Shown one piece after another: positions 1-8,615 of a stretch of DNA of 32,427 bases (its first letter is position 1; each line of letters begins with the position of its first letter). The DNA is taken from NCBI GenBank assembly GCA_017990895.1, contig JAGNNA010000008.1, positions 1-32,427 on the forward strand, read 5' to 3'. The position numbers were made by a program, and so were the translations under genes. The notes beneath the pieces were generated by a model, which did not search any database, had not been told where the DNA came from, and saw only the letters and a list, made by a program, of their open reading frames with translations. Origin of the DNA: Reyranella sp. Lineage in GTDB: Bacteria; Pseudomonadota; Alphaproteobacteria; Reyranellales; Reyranellaceae.

Positions 1-460
<460 letters not shown>

Positions 461-490
461 CTAGAAGTCACGTTCATTCTCGAACGCAAG

Positions 491-511
491 GGACGGGGGC
501 GCCACCCGTCC
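491..511 (+). other. Leader hairpin before the binding-protein gene
   Basis: GGACGGG pairs with CCCGTCC across a 7-base loop and is followed by TTT. It lies in the leader of the binding-protein gene starting at 572. It could be a weak terminator or attenuator, or simply a GC-rich chance stem; the T run is too short to be sure. Confidence 0.3.
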
Positions 512-571
512 TTTGGCATGGTTCTGGCGTCCGCCGAGGCAACGACCTCGAAGACGACAGGGACCTTCACC

Positions 572-2173
572 ATGATTCTCGCCAAGAAAGCCGTTCTGGG
601 CACCGTCGCGCTGCTGGCCTCGCTGGCCGCAACCCCGGTCCTGGCGCAGGGCACGCTGCGCATCGGCATGACCGCCTCGGACATTCCGCTCACCACCGGC
701 CAGACCGACCAGGGCGGCGAGGGCATGCGGTTCATGGGCTACACGGTCTACGACGCGCTGATCAACTGGGACCTGTCCTCGGCCGACAAGGCCTCGGTGC
801 TGGTGCCGGGCCTCGCCACCGCCTGGAAGGTCGACGAGGCCAACCCGACGCGCTGGACCTTCACCCTGCGCGACGGCGTGAAGTTCCACGACGGCAGCGA
901 CTTCAAGGCCGACGCCGTGGTGTGGAACCTCGACAAGATCCTGAACGACAAGTCGCCGCAGTTCGATCCCAAGCAGGCCGCCCAGGGCCGCTCGCGCATT
1001 CCCGCCGTCGCGGCCTACAAGGTGATCGACGACAAGACCGTCGAGATCACGACCAAGGCGCCGGACGCCTTCCTGCCCTACCAGATCTCCTGGATCATGA
1101 TGTCGAGCCGGCGCAGTGGGAAAAGGTCGGCAAGGACTGGAACAAGTTCGCGCAGACCCCGTCGGGCACCGGCACGTGGAAGGTGACGGCCTTCCAGCCG
1201 CAGACCCGCGCCGAGCTGTCGCCGAACAAGGAGTACCGGGACAAGGCCCGGGTGCCGAAGCTCGACAGGATGGTGCTGCTGCCGATCCCCGAGCCCGCGA
1301 CCCGCACGGCGGCGCTGCGCTCGGGCCAGGTCGACTGGATCGAGGCGCCCTCGCCCGACGCGATCCCCAGCCTGGAGAAGGCCGGGTTCAAGCTGATCAG
1401 CAACGCCTATCCGCACAACTGGACCTGGCACCTCTCTTTTGCCGACAACTCGCCGTGGAAGGACGTGCGCGTGCGCAAGGCGGCCAACCTCGCCGTCGAC
1501 CGAGAGGGGCTGAAGGTGCTGCTGAAGGGCATGATGATCCCGGCCAAGGGGCTTCCTCACGCCGGGCAGCCAGTGGTTCGGCAGCCCGAGCTTCGACGTG
1601 AAGTACGATCCCGAGGCGGCGAAGAAGCTGCTGGCCGAGGCGGGCTTCAGCAAGGCCAAGCCGGTGACGGCCAAGGTGCTGATCTCGAGCTCCGGCTCGG
1701 GCCAGATGCTGCCGCTGCCGATGAACGAGTACATCCAGCAGAACCTGGCCGACGTCGGCATCAAGATCGAGTTCGAGGTCGCCGAGTGGAACACGCTGAT
1801 CAACCTGTGGCGGGCTGGCGCAAAGTCGGACCTGGCCAAGGGCGCCAGCGCGCTGAACTTCAGCTACTTCATCCAGGACCCGTTCACCGCCTTCATCCGT
1901 CATCTCGATTCCAAGCTGGTGGCGCCCAACGGCACCAACTGGGGTTTTTACCAGGACCCCGGCATGGACGCGCTGCTGGAGAAAGCGCGCACCACCTTCG
2001 ACCAGAAGGCGCAGGACGAGGCGCTGAAGAAGGTCCACGAGAAGATCGTCGACGACGCGCTGTTCCTGTTCGTGACCCACGACGTGGCGCCGCGCGCTTT
2101 GTCGACCAAGGTCACGGGCTTCATCCAGGCGCAGAACTGGTTCCAGGACTTCTCGCCGATCACGATGAAGTAG
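572..2173 (+). pseudogene. Family-5 extracellular solute-binding protein, frameshifted twice
   Basis: Periplasmic binding protein of the DppA/OppA type (SBP family 5), which delivers peptides or similar ligands to an ABC importer. It has a Sec signal peptide (MILAKKAVLG... ending VLAQ) and the family block RWTFTLRDGVKFHDGSDF near residue 90. The open frame breaks near 1108: the expected AGC-CCG-GCG lacks one C, and uncorrected translation ends at 1186 after about 204 residues. Homology continues in another frame (QWEKVGKDWNKFAQTPSGTG onward) to a GGGG run at 1548-1551, where one extra G restores the original frame (SQWFGSPSFDVKYDPEAAKK onward) to the stop at 2173. Corrected, it would be about 534 residues, normal for the family. 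The defects are either two sequencing errors or a recent pseudogene. No permease or ATPase of the Opp type is adjacent. Confidence 0.85.
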
Positions 2174-2174
2174 A

Positions 2175-2210
2175 CGGAAGACGGGGCGGCGTTCGCCGCC
2201 CCGTCTTCCG
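2175..2210. terminator. Bidirectional intrinsic terminator hairpin
   Basis: A perfect 17-base inverted repeat (arms 2175-2191 and 2194-2210) separated by two bases sits exactly between the stop of the plus-strand binding-protein gene (2173) and the stop of the minus-strand oxidase gene (2214). The stem is very GC-rich. There is no strong T run on either side, so it may terminate imperfectly or act with Rho, but position and perfection make a shared terminator the best reading. Confidence 0.75.
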
Positions 2211-2213
2211 ATT

Positions 2214-3545
2214 CTAAGCCCGCACCCGGTCCCACCAATCGCGGGTGCGGTACCAGGCGCCGACGAAGGGCAGAACCCATTCGGGGTTGCCGTTGTAGAA
2301 GGGGACGGTCGGGAAATCCTGGCCGTCGAAGGCGTTGACGGCTGCGTTAGAGCCACCGGCGATCTTTCGCGCCGTCTGGTAGCCGAGATAGGACATCATC
2401 GCGACGCCCGAGCCGTTGCAGGCCATCAGATAGTGCATGCCCTGCTCCATGCCCATGTGCGGCAGGAAGTCGAAGGCGAAGGCCACGTTGCCGGTCCAGG
2501 CATGGGTCACCTTCACGCCCTTGAGCTGCGGCCAGCGCTCCAGCATGTAGCCGTGCAGCACCGGCGCACTGACCTCCGGCGTCACCTGGGTGAAGCGGGC
2601 GCGGCCGCCGAAGATCACGCGCTTGTTGTCCGGTGACTGGCGGTAGTAGCAGAGTACGCGCTTGGTATCGGACACGACGCGGTTCTTCGGAATGAGGCTC
2701 TGCACCAGATCCTCGGGCAGCTCCTCGGTCGCGATGATGTGGCTGGCGACCGGCACCAGCTTGCGCCGCAGGGTCGGCGTCAGCTCGGTCGTGTAGCCGT
2801 TGGTGGCGATCACCACTTCGCGCGCCTCGATCGGACCCTTGCTGGTGAGCACGCGGAACCCACCCGGCTTGCGCTCGATCTTCTCGGCGTCGCAGTTGGC
2901 GCAGAGCTTGGCGCCGGCGCGATGCGTGGCCGTGAGCAGCCCGCCATAATAGAGCGCGGGATGGAGCTGGCCGGTGCGCTCCACGACCATGCCGCCATAG
3001 TAATAGTCCGACGCGATCTCCTCGCGCTGGCGCTCGCGCGGCACCATGTAGGTGCCGAGCGCCGCCTTCTCGTTGTAGGTCGCGACCTTGGCCTGCTGCT
3101 CGGCGAAGTGGCGCGGCGTGTAGGCGCCGCTGAAGCGGCCGTTCATGCGCCAGTGGCACTCGATGCCCTCGCGCTCGATCACCGTCTCGACCTGCGCCAG
3201 CGAATCCGCGGCGTCGCTCAGCATGCGCGCCATCACCTTCTTCCAGGCCTCGGGATCGCCGCCGACGCCCTTGCCGGAGAAGCCCTTGCCCATGGTCGTG
3301 CCGCCGCTGACGCCGCCGCCGTTGCGGGTCGAGGCGCCGACCCCGAAATCGCCGCGCTCCAGCACGGTCACCTCGACGCCCGACCGCGCCAGCTCCAGCC
3401 CGGTCGACAGGCCGCCATAGCCCGCGCCCACGACCAGAACATCCGTCTTGAGCGGCGGATCCTGGCTCAGCTCGTTCGAGGGATGCCACCACTCCCACCA
3501 CCACGGCGTCGCCTTGAAATCCTTGTGGAAGATGCTGTCAGCCAT
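2214..3545 (-). CDS. FAD-dependent oxidoreductase (DAO family)
   Basis: A flavoprotein of the D-amino-acid-oxidase/DadA/PuuB-like superfamily, oxidising an amine or amino-acid C-N bond; the substrate is unknown. It has 443 residues. The ADP-binding dinucleotide fold is at residues 36-63 (VLVVGAGYGGLSTG, with acidic E63 at the end of strand 2). A C-terminal ACNGSGVAMMSYLG motif contacts the FAD. The start at 3545 (MADSIFHKDF) is chosen because TTAGGAGAG lies just upstream, whereas the in-frame extension to 3566 has no ribosome-binding site. It is the last gene of an ABC-importer operon (about 10 bases after the permease stop), which suggests it consumes the imported compound. It is clearly paralogous to the oxidase at 13955-15280: both share a TPWWWEWW/EPYWWQAF N-terminus and a long IASHIIATEELP...RVIFGGRARFT region. 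Confidence 0.88.
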   Translation of the reverse strand: MADSIFHKDFKATPWWWEWWHPSNELSQDPPLKTDVLVVGAGYGGLSTGLELARSGVEVTVLERGDFGVGASTRNGGGVSGGTTMGKGFSGKGVGGDPEAWKKVMARMLSDAADSLAQVETVIEREGIECHWRMNGRFSGAYTPRHFAEQQAKVATYNEKAALGTYMVPRERQREEIASDYYYGGMVVERTGQLHPALYYGGLLTATHRAGAKLCANCDAEKIERKPGGFRVLTSKGPIEAREVVIATNGYTTELTPTLRRKLVPVASHIIATEELPEDLVQSLIPKNRVVSDTKRVLCYYRQSPDNKRVIFGGRARFTQVTPEVSAPVLHGYMLERWPQLKGVKVTHAWTGNVAFAFDFLPHMGMEQGMHYLMACNGSGVAMMSYLGYQTARKIAGGSNAAVNAFDGQDFPTVPFYNGNPEWVLPFVGAWYRTRDWWDRVRA

Positions 3546-3555
3546 GGAGACTCTC

Positions 3556-4335
3556 CTAACGCGCACTGTCCTTGAGGCCGCGTCCGAAGCGGCCGATCAG
3601 CACCAGGACGATCGACACCAGCAGGATCTGCATCACCGAGACGGCGGCGATGGTCGGGTCGATCTCCATCAGGATGTTGTCGAACATCTTCTTCGGGAGC
3701 GTCATGTTGGCGCCGGCGAGGAACAGCGCCACGACGACCTCGTCGAACGAGGAGATGAAGGCCAGCAGCCCGGCCGAGACGAGGCTGGGGCGCAGCAACG
3801 GCAGGGTGACGCGCGAGAGCGTGCGCCAGCGGCTGGCGCCCAGCCCTTCGGCGGCCTGTTCCAGCGAGCGGTCGAAGTCGCGCAGCCCCGCGCCGATCAC
3901 CAGCACCACGAAGGGCAGCGCCAGGATCGTGTGGGCGATCACCAGCCCATACCAGGTGCCGATCAGCTTCAGCTTGGCGAACAGGCCGTATACCGCCACC
4001 GAGAGGATGATGGTCGGCACGATCACCGGCGCGAGCGCCAGCCGGTCGATCAGGATCCGCCCGAAGAATTTTCCGCGGACCAGCGCGAAGGCGAGCGGCA
4101 CGCCCAGCACCAGGGCGAAGACCGCCGTCGCGCCGCCGATATAGAGCGAGCGCCAGGTCGCATCGATCCATTGCGGATCGTCGAGATAGCGCTCGTACCA
4201 CTGCCACGACAGGCCAGGCGGCGGGAACTGCATGTAGGGCGCCGACGACAGCGAGATCGGGAATACTACCAGCAGCGGCAGCATCAGGAAGAAGTAGATG
4301 ACGCCGCACGACACGACGAGGAGGCGCCGGCTCAT
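3556..4335 (-). CDS. ABC transporter permease, PotC-like
   Basis: Inner-membrane permease subunit of a polyamine/opine-type ABC importer (binding-protein-dependent transport family), 259 residues with about six membrane segments. The first hydrophobic segment is VIYFFLMLPLLVVFPISL, followed by a periplasmic SWQWYERYLDDPQW stretch typical of PotC-type subunits. The cytoplasmic EAA loop, which docks on the ATPase, reads AAEGLGASRWRTLSRVTLPL. The start ATG at 4335 overlaps the stop of the upstream permease by four bases (ATGA), indicating translational coupling. An open frame extends further upstream but runs antisense-like through the other permease gene and is not used. The assignment to the family is sure; the transported substrate is not readable. 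Confidence 0.9.
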   Translation of the reverse strand: MSRRLLVVSCGVIYFFLMLPLLVVFPISLSSAPYMQFPPPGLSWQWYERYLDDPQWIDATWRSLYIGGATAVFALVLGVPLAFALVRGKFFGRILIDRLALAPVIVPTIILSVAVYGLFAKLKLIGTWYGLVIAHTILALPFVVLVIGAGLRDFDRSLEQAAEGLGASRWRTLSRVTLPLLRPSLVSAGLLAFISSFDEVVVALFLAGANMTLPKKMFDNILMEIDPTIAAVSVMQILLVSIVLVLIGRFGRGLKDSAR

Positions 4336-5147
4336 CGCGCGGCCTCCGTGTCCGTCCGCGTGAAGCGCTGGGCGAGCGCATAGACGGCGAAGGTGAAGAC
4401 CAGCAACACGGCGGAGAGCGCCGCCGCGAACGGCCAGTTCAGCGCCTCGCGCACCTGCTGCTCGATCAGCACGGCGATCATCATCACCCGCCCGCCGCCC
4501 AGCAGCGCCGGGGTGATGAAGAAGCCCAGCGACAGCACGAACACCAGCACGGAGCCCGCGAAGATGCCGTTCAGGGTGAGCGGCAGGTAGATGCGCCGGA
4601 AGATCGCGAAGCTCGACGCACCGAGCCCGGCCGCCGCCGCGGGAATGGCGGGATCGACCTTGCGCACCGCGCCGTAGATCGGCAGCACCATGTAGGGCAG
4701 CAGCACATGCACCATGCCGATCAGCACGCCGGTGAAATTGTGCAGCAGCGGAATCGGATCGCTGATGATGCCCGCTTCCATCAGCGTGCGGTTGAACACG
4801 CCGTTGCGGCCGAGCAGCACCATCCAGGCGTAGGTGCGCACCAGCACCGAGGTCCACAGCGGCAGCAGCACGAAGATGAAGCCGACCGTGGCCCAGAAGG
4901 GCGTCGTCGTGGCCATCAGGAAGCCCAGCGGATAGCCGAGCAGCAGGCAGAAGAAGGTGACGAGCAGCGCGATCTCGAAGGTGTTCCAGAAGACCCGCAG
5001 ATAGAGCTGCTCGCCCAGTGCCTTGGCGTACCAGTCGAGCGTCCCGCTCTCGAGGCTGAAGCCCAGCATGCGCACGACCGGGAACAGGAAGAACACGAAC
5101 AGCAGGATCAGCGCCGGCAGCGCGGGGAGGAAACCGCGGGACTTCAC
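4332..5147 (-). CDS. ABC transporter permease, PotB-like
   Basis: Second inner-membrane permease of the same importer, 271 residues. Segment one is LPALPALILLFVFFLFPVV; later segments include FIFVLLPLWTSVLVRTYAW, a block typical of PotB/PotH-type subunits. The EAA loop is AAAGLGASSFAIFRRIYLPL. The start is a GTG at 5147 with GAGGG a few bases upstream; the longer frame to 5222 would run through the intergenic palindrome and gives an Arg-rich, non-membrane N-terminus, so it is rejected. The gene is separated from the upstream ATPase gene by 123 bases holding the compound palindrome at 5156-5263, an unusual break within such an operon that may set relative expression. Confidence 0.88.
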   Translation of the reverse strand: MKSRGFLPALPALILLFVFFLFPVVRMLGFSLESGTLDWYAKALGEQLYLRVFWNTFEIALLVTFFCLLLGYPLGFLMATTTPFWATVGFIFVLLPLWTSVLVRTYAWMVLLGRNGVFNRTLMEAGIISDPIPLLHNFTGVLIGMVHVLLPYMVLPIYGAVRKVDPAIPAAAAGLGASSFAIFRRIYLPLTLNGIFAGSVLVFVLSLGFFITPALLGGGRVMMIAVLIEQQVREALNWPFAAALSAVLLVFTFAVYALAQRFTRTDTEAAR

Positions 5148-5155
5148 TAAACAGC

Positions 5156-5263
5156 CCTCATCCTGAGGAGGCGCGCAGCGCCGTCTCGAAGGATGGGAAC
5201 GAGCACCGCGCCTGCGGCCCATCCTTCGAGACGCATCGCTCCTCGATGCTCCTCAGGATGAGG
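5156..5263. repeat. Compound palindromic intergenic repeat
   Basis: Two nested perfect inverted repeats: outer 13-base arms (5156-5168 CCTCATCCTGAGG and 5251-5263) and inner 15-base arms (5183-5197 GTCTCGAAGGATGGG and 5218-5232), with a 20-base loop and asymmetric internal bulges. The whole element can fold into one long hairpin on either strand. Arms of this CCTCATCCTGAGGAG/CTCGAAGGATGG type are, from general knowledge, a widespread dispersed intergenic repeat in alphaproteobacteria, comparable to REP-like elements. Here it sits inside an operon, directly before a permease start, where the RNA form could alter mRNA decay or readthrough. Confidence 0.85.
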
Positions 5264-5270
5264 AGATTCC

Positions 5271-6317
5271 TCAGAACACATGGATCGACTCGGGGTCGAT
5301 GCCGACGGTCACCTTGGCGCCGGCGGCGGGCAGCGCGCCGCGCGCCGGCTGGCGCACCAGCAGTTCGAGGCCGCCGTCGCAGGCGAGCCGCAGCTTGAAC
5401 GAGGTCCCGAGATAGACCGACTCAATCACCTCGCCCGTGAAGGCGTTGACGCCTGACGGCGCGAAGCGTTCCGGGCGCATCAGCACGCCGACCTTCGTAC
5501 CGGCGGGCCTGTCGCTTCGGACCTGCAGCGCCCGCCCGCCGTCCAGCGTCACCGTGCCCGGCGCGGCGACCATGCCGTGGAAGATGTTGCTCTCGCCCAC
5601 GAAGTCGGCGACGAAATCGTTGGCCGGCCGCTCGTAGATCTCGGTCGTCGTGGCGACCTGCTGGATCGTGCCCTTGTTCATCACCGCGATGCGGTCGGAG
5701 AGGACCAGCGCCTCCTCCTGGTCGTGGGTGATGAAGATGGTGGTTAGGCCGAGGCGCCGCTGCAGACGGCGCACCTCGAGCTGCATGGTTTCCCGGAGCT
5801 TGCGGTCGAGCGCGCCGAAAGGTTCGTCGAGCAACAGGAGCCGTGGGTTGAAGACGATCGCGCGTGCGAGGGCCACCCTCTGCTGCTGGCCGCCGGAAAG
5901 CTGCCGCGGCAGGCGCGCCTCGTAGCCCTTCAGCTCGACCATCGCCAGGGCCTCGCCGACGCGCCGCTCGATCTCCGGCCTGGCGACGTTGCGCATCTCC
6001 AGCGGGAAGGCGACGTTGGCCGCGACGCTGAGATGCGGGAACAGGGCATAGTTCTGGAACACCATGCCGATGTCGCGTTTCGCCGGCGGCAGCGAGGTGA
6101 TGTCGGCACCGCCCACCGTCACGCGGCCGGCGTCTGGCGTCTCGAAGCCCGCGACGACCTTCAGCAAGGTCGTCTTCCCCGAGCCGCTGGGCCCGAGGAT
6201 GGTCAGCAGCTCTCCCTGCGCCACCTGCAGGGAGACGTGATCGAGCGCGACCACCTCCCCGAAACGCCTGGCCACCCCCTCGATGAGAAGGTCGGCCGAT
6301 CCTCCGCTCGCACTCAA
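5271..6317 (-). CDS. ABC transporter ATP-binding protein, PotA-like
   Basis: ATPase that powers the importer encoded by its neighbours, 348 residues. Walker A GPSGSGKTT at residues 42-50, Q-loop FQNYALFPH near 87-95, signature LSGGQQQ at 140-146, Walker B LLLLDEP at 160-166 and switch His in ITHDQ (H198). The C-terminal third (after about residue 235) is a TOBE-like regulatory domain, as in PotA/MalK types. The reading frame opens with a TTG at 6317, seven bases after the stop of the binding-protein gene; no in-frame ATG precedes the nucleotide-binding domain, so the TTG start is the best choice, with AAGGGCTGA near the expected position for ribosome binding. The rare start may lower its expression relative to the binding protein. 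Confidence 0.92.
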   Translation of the reverse strand: MSASGGSADLLIEGVARRFGEVVALDHVSLQVAQGELLTILGPSGSGKTTLLKVVAGFETPDAGRVTVGGADITSLPPAKRDIGMVFQNYALFPHLSVAANVAFPLEMRNVARPEIERRVGEALAMVELKGYEARLPRQLSGGQQQRVALARAIVFNPRLLLLDEPFGALDRKLRETMQLEVRRLQRRLGLTTIFITHDQEEALVLSDRIAVMNKGTIQQVATTTEIYERPANDFVADFVGESNIFHGMVAAPGTVTLDGGRALQVRSDRPAGTKVGVLMRPERFAPSGVNAFTGEVIESVYLGTSFKLRLACDGGLELLVRQPARGALPAAGAKVTVGIDPESIHVF

Positions 6318-6323
6318 GGAAGA

Positions 6324-7388
6324 TCAGCCCTTCTTCAGCATCCAAGCGTTCCAGAGTTCGGCCGCCTTGGTGCCGTTCTCGGCATACCATTCGTCGCTGA
6401 CCCAGAACTGCTGGTCGAGATAGGCGGTCGGCAGGAAGGGCTTCACCTTCGGATCGACGAAGTTCAGCGATTCGAGGTTGAGACCGGGATAGCCGAGTTC
6501 CGAGGCATAGACCGCCTGCTGTTGCGGCACCGCGAGTTCGGCCAGCATCTTGTTGGCCCAGTAGGGGTTCTTGGCGCCACGCGGGATGGCGAAGCTGCCC
6601 TGCTTCAGCGCGCCCTCGTTCCATTCGATTCCGACCGGCGCACCCTTCTTGATGATGTCGTAGAAGCGGCCGTTCCAGCCGGTCGCCAGTACGACTTCCT
6701 TGTCGAGCAGGAGCTGCGCCGGCTGCTGGCCGGTCGACCACCACACCGTCACGTGCGGCTTGATCTGGTCGAGCTTCTTGAACGCCCGGTCGAAGTCGAT
6801 CGGATAGAGCTTGTCCTTCGGCACCCCGTCGGCGATCAGGGCGAATTCCAGATTGTCGGTCGGGTGGTTGCGCATGGAGCGCGCGCCCGGGAACTTCTTC
6901 ACGTCCCACCAGTCGGCCCAGCTCTTGGGCTGGCTGCCGTTCTTGAACACGTCGTTCCGGAAACCGATGATGGTCGTATAGACCGACGAGGCGAATACGT
7001 AGGGGTTCTGCGCCGAGGGTGGATACTTGGAGCGATCGACGACCTTGGGGTCGATCTTCTCGAGGAGATTGGCCTTGCCGGCCCGGATCGCATCCTGGCC
7101 GCCGATCTCGGTCAGATCCCACTCGACGTTACCGGAATCGACCATCGCGCGCAGCTTGCCGAAGTCGACCGGACTCGTCTCCACGACCTTGATTCCGTAC
7201 TTCTTCTCGAAGCCGTTGAAGAAGGCCTTGCGCATGGCCGAGCCCATCGACCCGCCGGAATGGTTGACGACCAGCTGGGCGGGCTTGGCCGGCTCGGCCT
7301 GTGCGAAGGCGGGCCCGGCGGCGCCGACAGCGGCGGCGCCTCCCAGCAGAGAAAGAGCGTGACGGCGATGCAGACGCTTGATGTCCAT
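6324..7388 (-). CDS. Extracellular solute-binding protein, PotD-like
   Basis: Periplasmic substrate-binding protein that begins the minus-strand importer operon, 354 residues, usual length for spermidine/putrescine-type (SBP family 1/8-like) proteins. The N-terminus (MDIKRLHRRHALSLLGGAAA, ending GPAFAQA) has a twin arginine before a hydrophobic run and so may use the Tat route, with Sec as the alternative. The mature part has PotD-like features such as EWDLTEIGGQDAIRAGKANL and a C-terminal EWYAENGTKAAELWNAW stretch. The start at 7388 has GGAGGGG well placed. It is divergent from a second PotD-like gene at 7554, so the 165-base gap carries both promoters. Ligand class (polyamine, opine, amino-acid derivative) cannot be resolved by eye. 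Confidence 0.88.
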   Translation of the reverse strand: MDIKRLHRRHALSLLGGAAAVGAAGPAFAQAEPAKPAQLVVNHSGGSMGSAMRKAFFNGFEKKYGIKVVETSPVDFGKLRAMVDSGNVEWDLTEIGGQDAIRAGKANLLEKIDPKVVDRSKYPPSAQNPYVFASSVYTTIIGFRNDVFKNGSQPKSWADWWDVKKFPGARSMRNHPTDNLEFALIADGVPKDKLYPIDFDRAFKKLDQIKPHVTVWWSTGQQPAQLLLDKEVVLATGWNGRFYDIIKKGAPVGIEWNEGALKQGSFAIPRGAKNPYWANKMLAELAVPQQQAVYASELGYPGLNLESLNFVDPKVKPFLPTAYLDQQFWVSDEWYAENGTKAAELWNAWMLKKG

Positions 7389-7553
7389 GGCGTGTCCCCT
7401 CCGGAATCCCCACGCGACTGTAGAAGCGGTATCTGCACGGAGCAACAACCAACACCATAACCTTCTGGAATGACCAGGAGGGGCGAATGAATTTCTCGAC
7501 CACTGCAGCGAGCGTCTAACGTCGGCGCCAAGCAACAACGGCGGGGGCCAGCG
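7389..7553. promoter_or_regulatory. Divergent promoter region between two ABC operons
   Basis: This 165-base gap must drive both operons. It holds the two ribosome-binding sites at its edges (GGAGGGG on the minus strand; GCGGGGG on the plus). Near 7462-7482 CCTTCTGG-AATGA-CCAGGAGG is an imperfect inverted repeat that could be an operator. I could not identify convincing -35/-10 pairs. Confidence 0.45.
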
Positions 7554-8615
7554 ATGATGAACCGATTGAAGGCGCTGATGTGCGGTGCGGTCCTGGCCTG
7601 GGCGGGCGCGACCTGTGGCGCAGGTAGTGCTTCGGCCCAGGAACTCACCATGGCGGTGTGGGGCGGCGGCGGCGCCAACACCTGGCGCGAGGCCTTCATC
7701 AAGCAGTTCAACCCGGGCAACGGTTCCACCATCAAGATGGTCGAGGTGCCGAACCCGGCGGGCGCGCTTCGCTCCCCAGCCGCGGCCGGCCAGTACAGTC
7801 TGGCGCTGGTCACCTATTTCGAGGCGATCGCGCTCTCCAATGCCGGCCTGATCGAAAGCTTCGACGACAAGCAGCTCCCGGGCATCGCCGACGTCGATCC
7901 GAAGTTTTTGACCAAGGACAAGGCCGGCCGTCACGTCGGGCTTCCAGTCTACTTCACCTACTACGGGATCGCCTACAACACCGACCTCGCCAAGGCGGAG
8001 GACTTCGCTTCCTGGCAGGGGCTCGCCGATCCCAAGTGGAAGGGCAAGCTCTCGCTGACCCGGCCGGTCTATCTCGCGCCCTACGACGCGGTGATCATGG
8101 CCAAGGCGATGGGCGGCAGCGAGAAGGACATCGATCCGGGCTTCAAGCTGCTCGAGAAGATCGTGCCGAACGTGCTGGCGACCTACACCTCGCTCGCGCA
8201 CATGAACACGCTGCTGACGCGCGGCGAGGTGGCCGCCGTACCCTTCTATGCCTCGCGCGTCTGGGCCCTGCGCCGACAGGGCGCCAACAATGTCGGCATC
8301 GTGATCCCCAAGGAGGGCGCGCTGATGCTGCCCTATGTCGTGGTGGTGCCGAAGGGGGCCAAGAACCAGGACAAGTCGCTGGTCTGGATGAACTACATCG
8401 CCGGCGCCGAGCCGCAGCTGCGCGCCGCCCTGCTCGACGGCTGGCTGCCGATGAACGCCAAGGTCAAGCTGCCCGAGGACCTGCAGAAGACCCTGGGCCA
8501 GCCCTACGAGCAGATCGTGAAGTCGCTCTACTCGCCCGACTGGCGCATCGTCGTGGAGCACAACGAGGCTCGAGTGGACCGCGCCGAGAAGCTGATGTCC
8601 GGCGTGAAGCAGTGA
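7554..8615 (+). CDS. Extracellular solute-binding protein, PotD-like
   Basis: First gene of the plus-strand importer operon, 353 residues. A Sec signal peptide (MMNRLKALMCGAVLAWAGAT, ending GSASAQE) precedes ELTMAVWGGGGANTWREAF, a start typical of PotD/iron-type ABC binding proteins. Further family-like stretches are VDPKFLTKDKAGRHVGLPVYFTYYGIAYN and WQGLADPKWKGKLSLTRP. The protein differs considerably from the divergent PotD-like protein at 6324-7388, so the two operons probably bind different ligands. The stop overlaps the GTG start of the ATPase gene (GTGA), indicating coupling. The assignment as a binding protein is firm; ligand unknown. Confidence 0.9.
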   Translation: MMNRLKALMCGAVLAWAGATCGAGSASAQELTMAVWGGGGANTWREAFIKQFNPGNGSTIKMVEVPNPAGALRSPAAAGQYSLALVTYFEAIALSNAGLIESFDDKQLPGIADVDPKFLTKDKAGRHVGLPVYFTYYGIAYNTDLAKAEDFASWQGLADPKWKGKLSLTRPVYLAPYDAVIMAKAMGGSEKDIDPGFKLLEKIVPNVLATYTSLAHMNTLLTRGEVAAVPFYASRVWALRRQGANNVGIVIPKEGALMLPYVVVVPKGAKNQDKSLVWMNYIAGAEPQLRAALLDGWLPMNAKVKLPEDLQKTLGQPYEQIVKSLYSPDWRIVVEHNEARVDRAEKLMSGVKQ

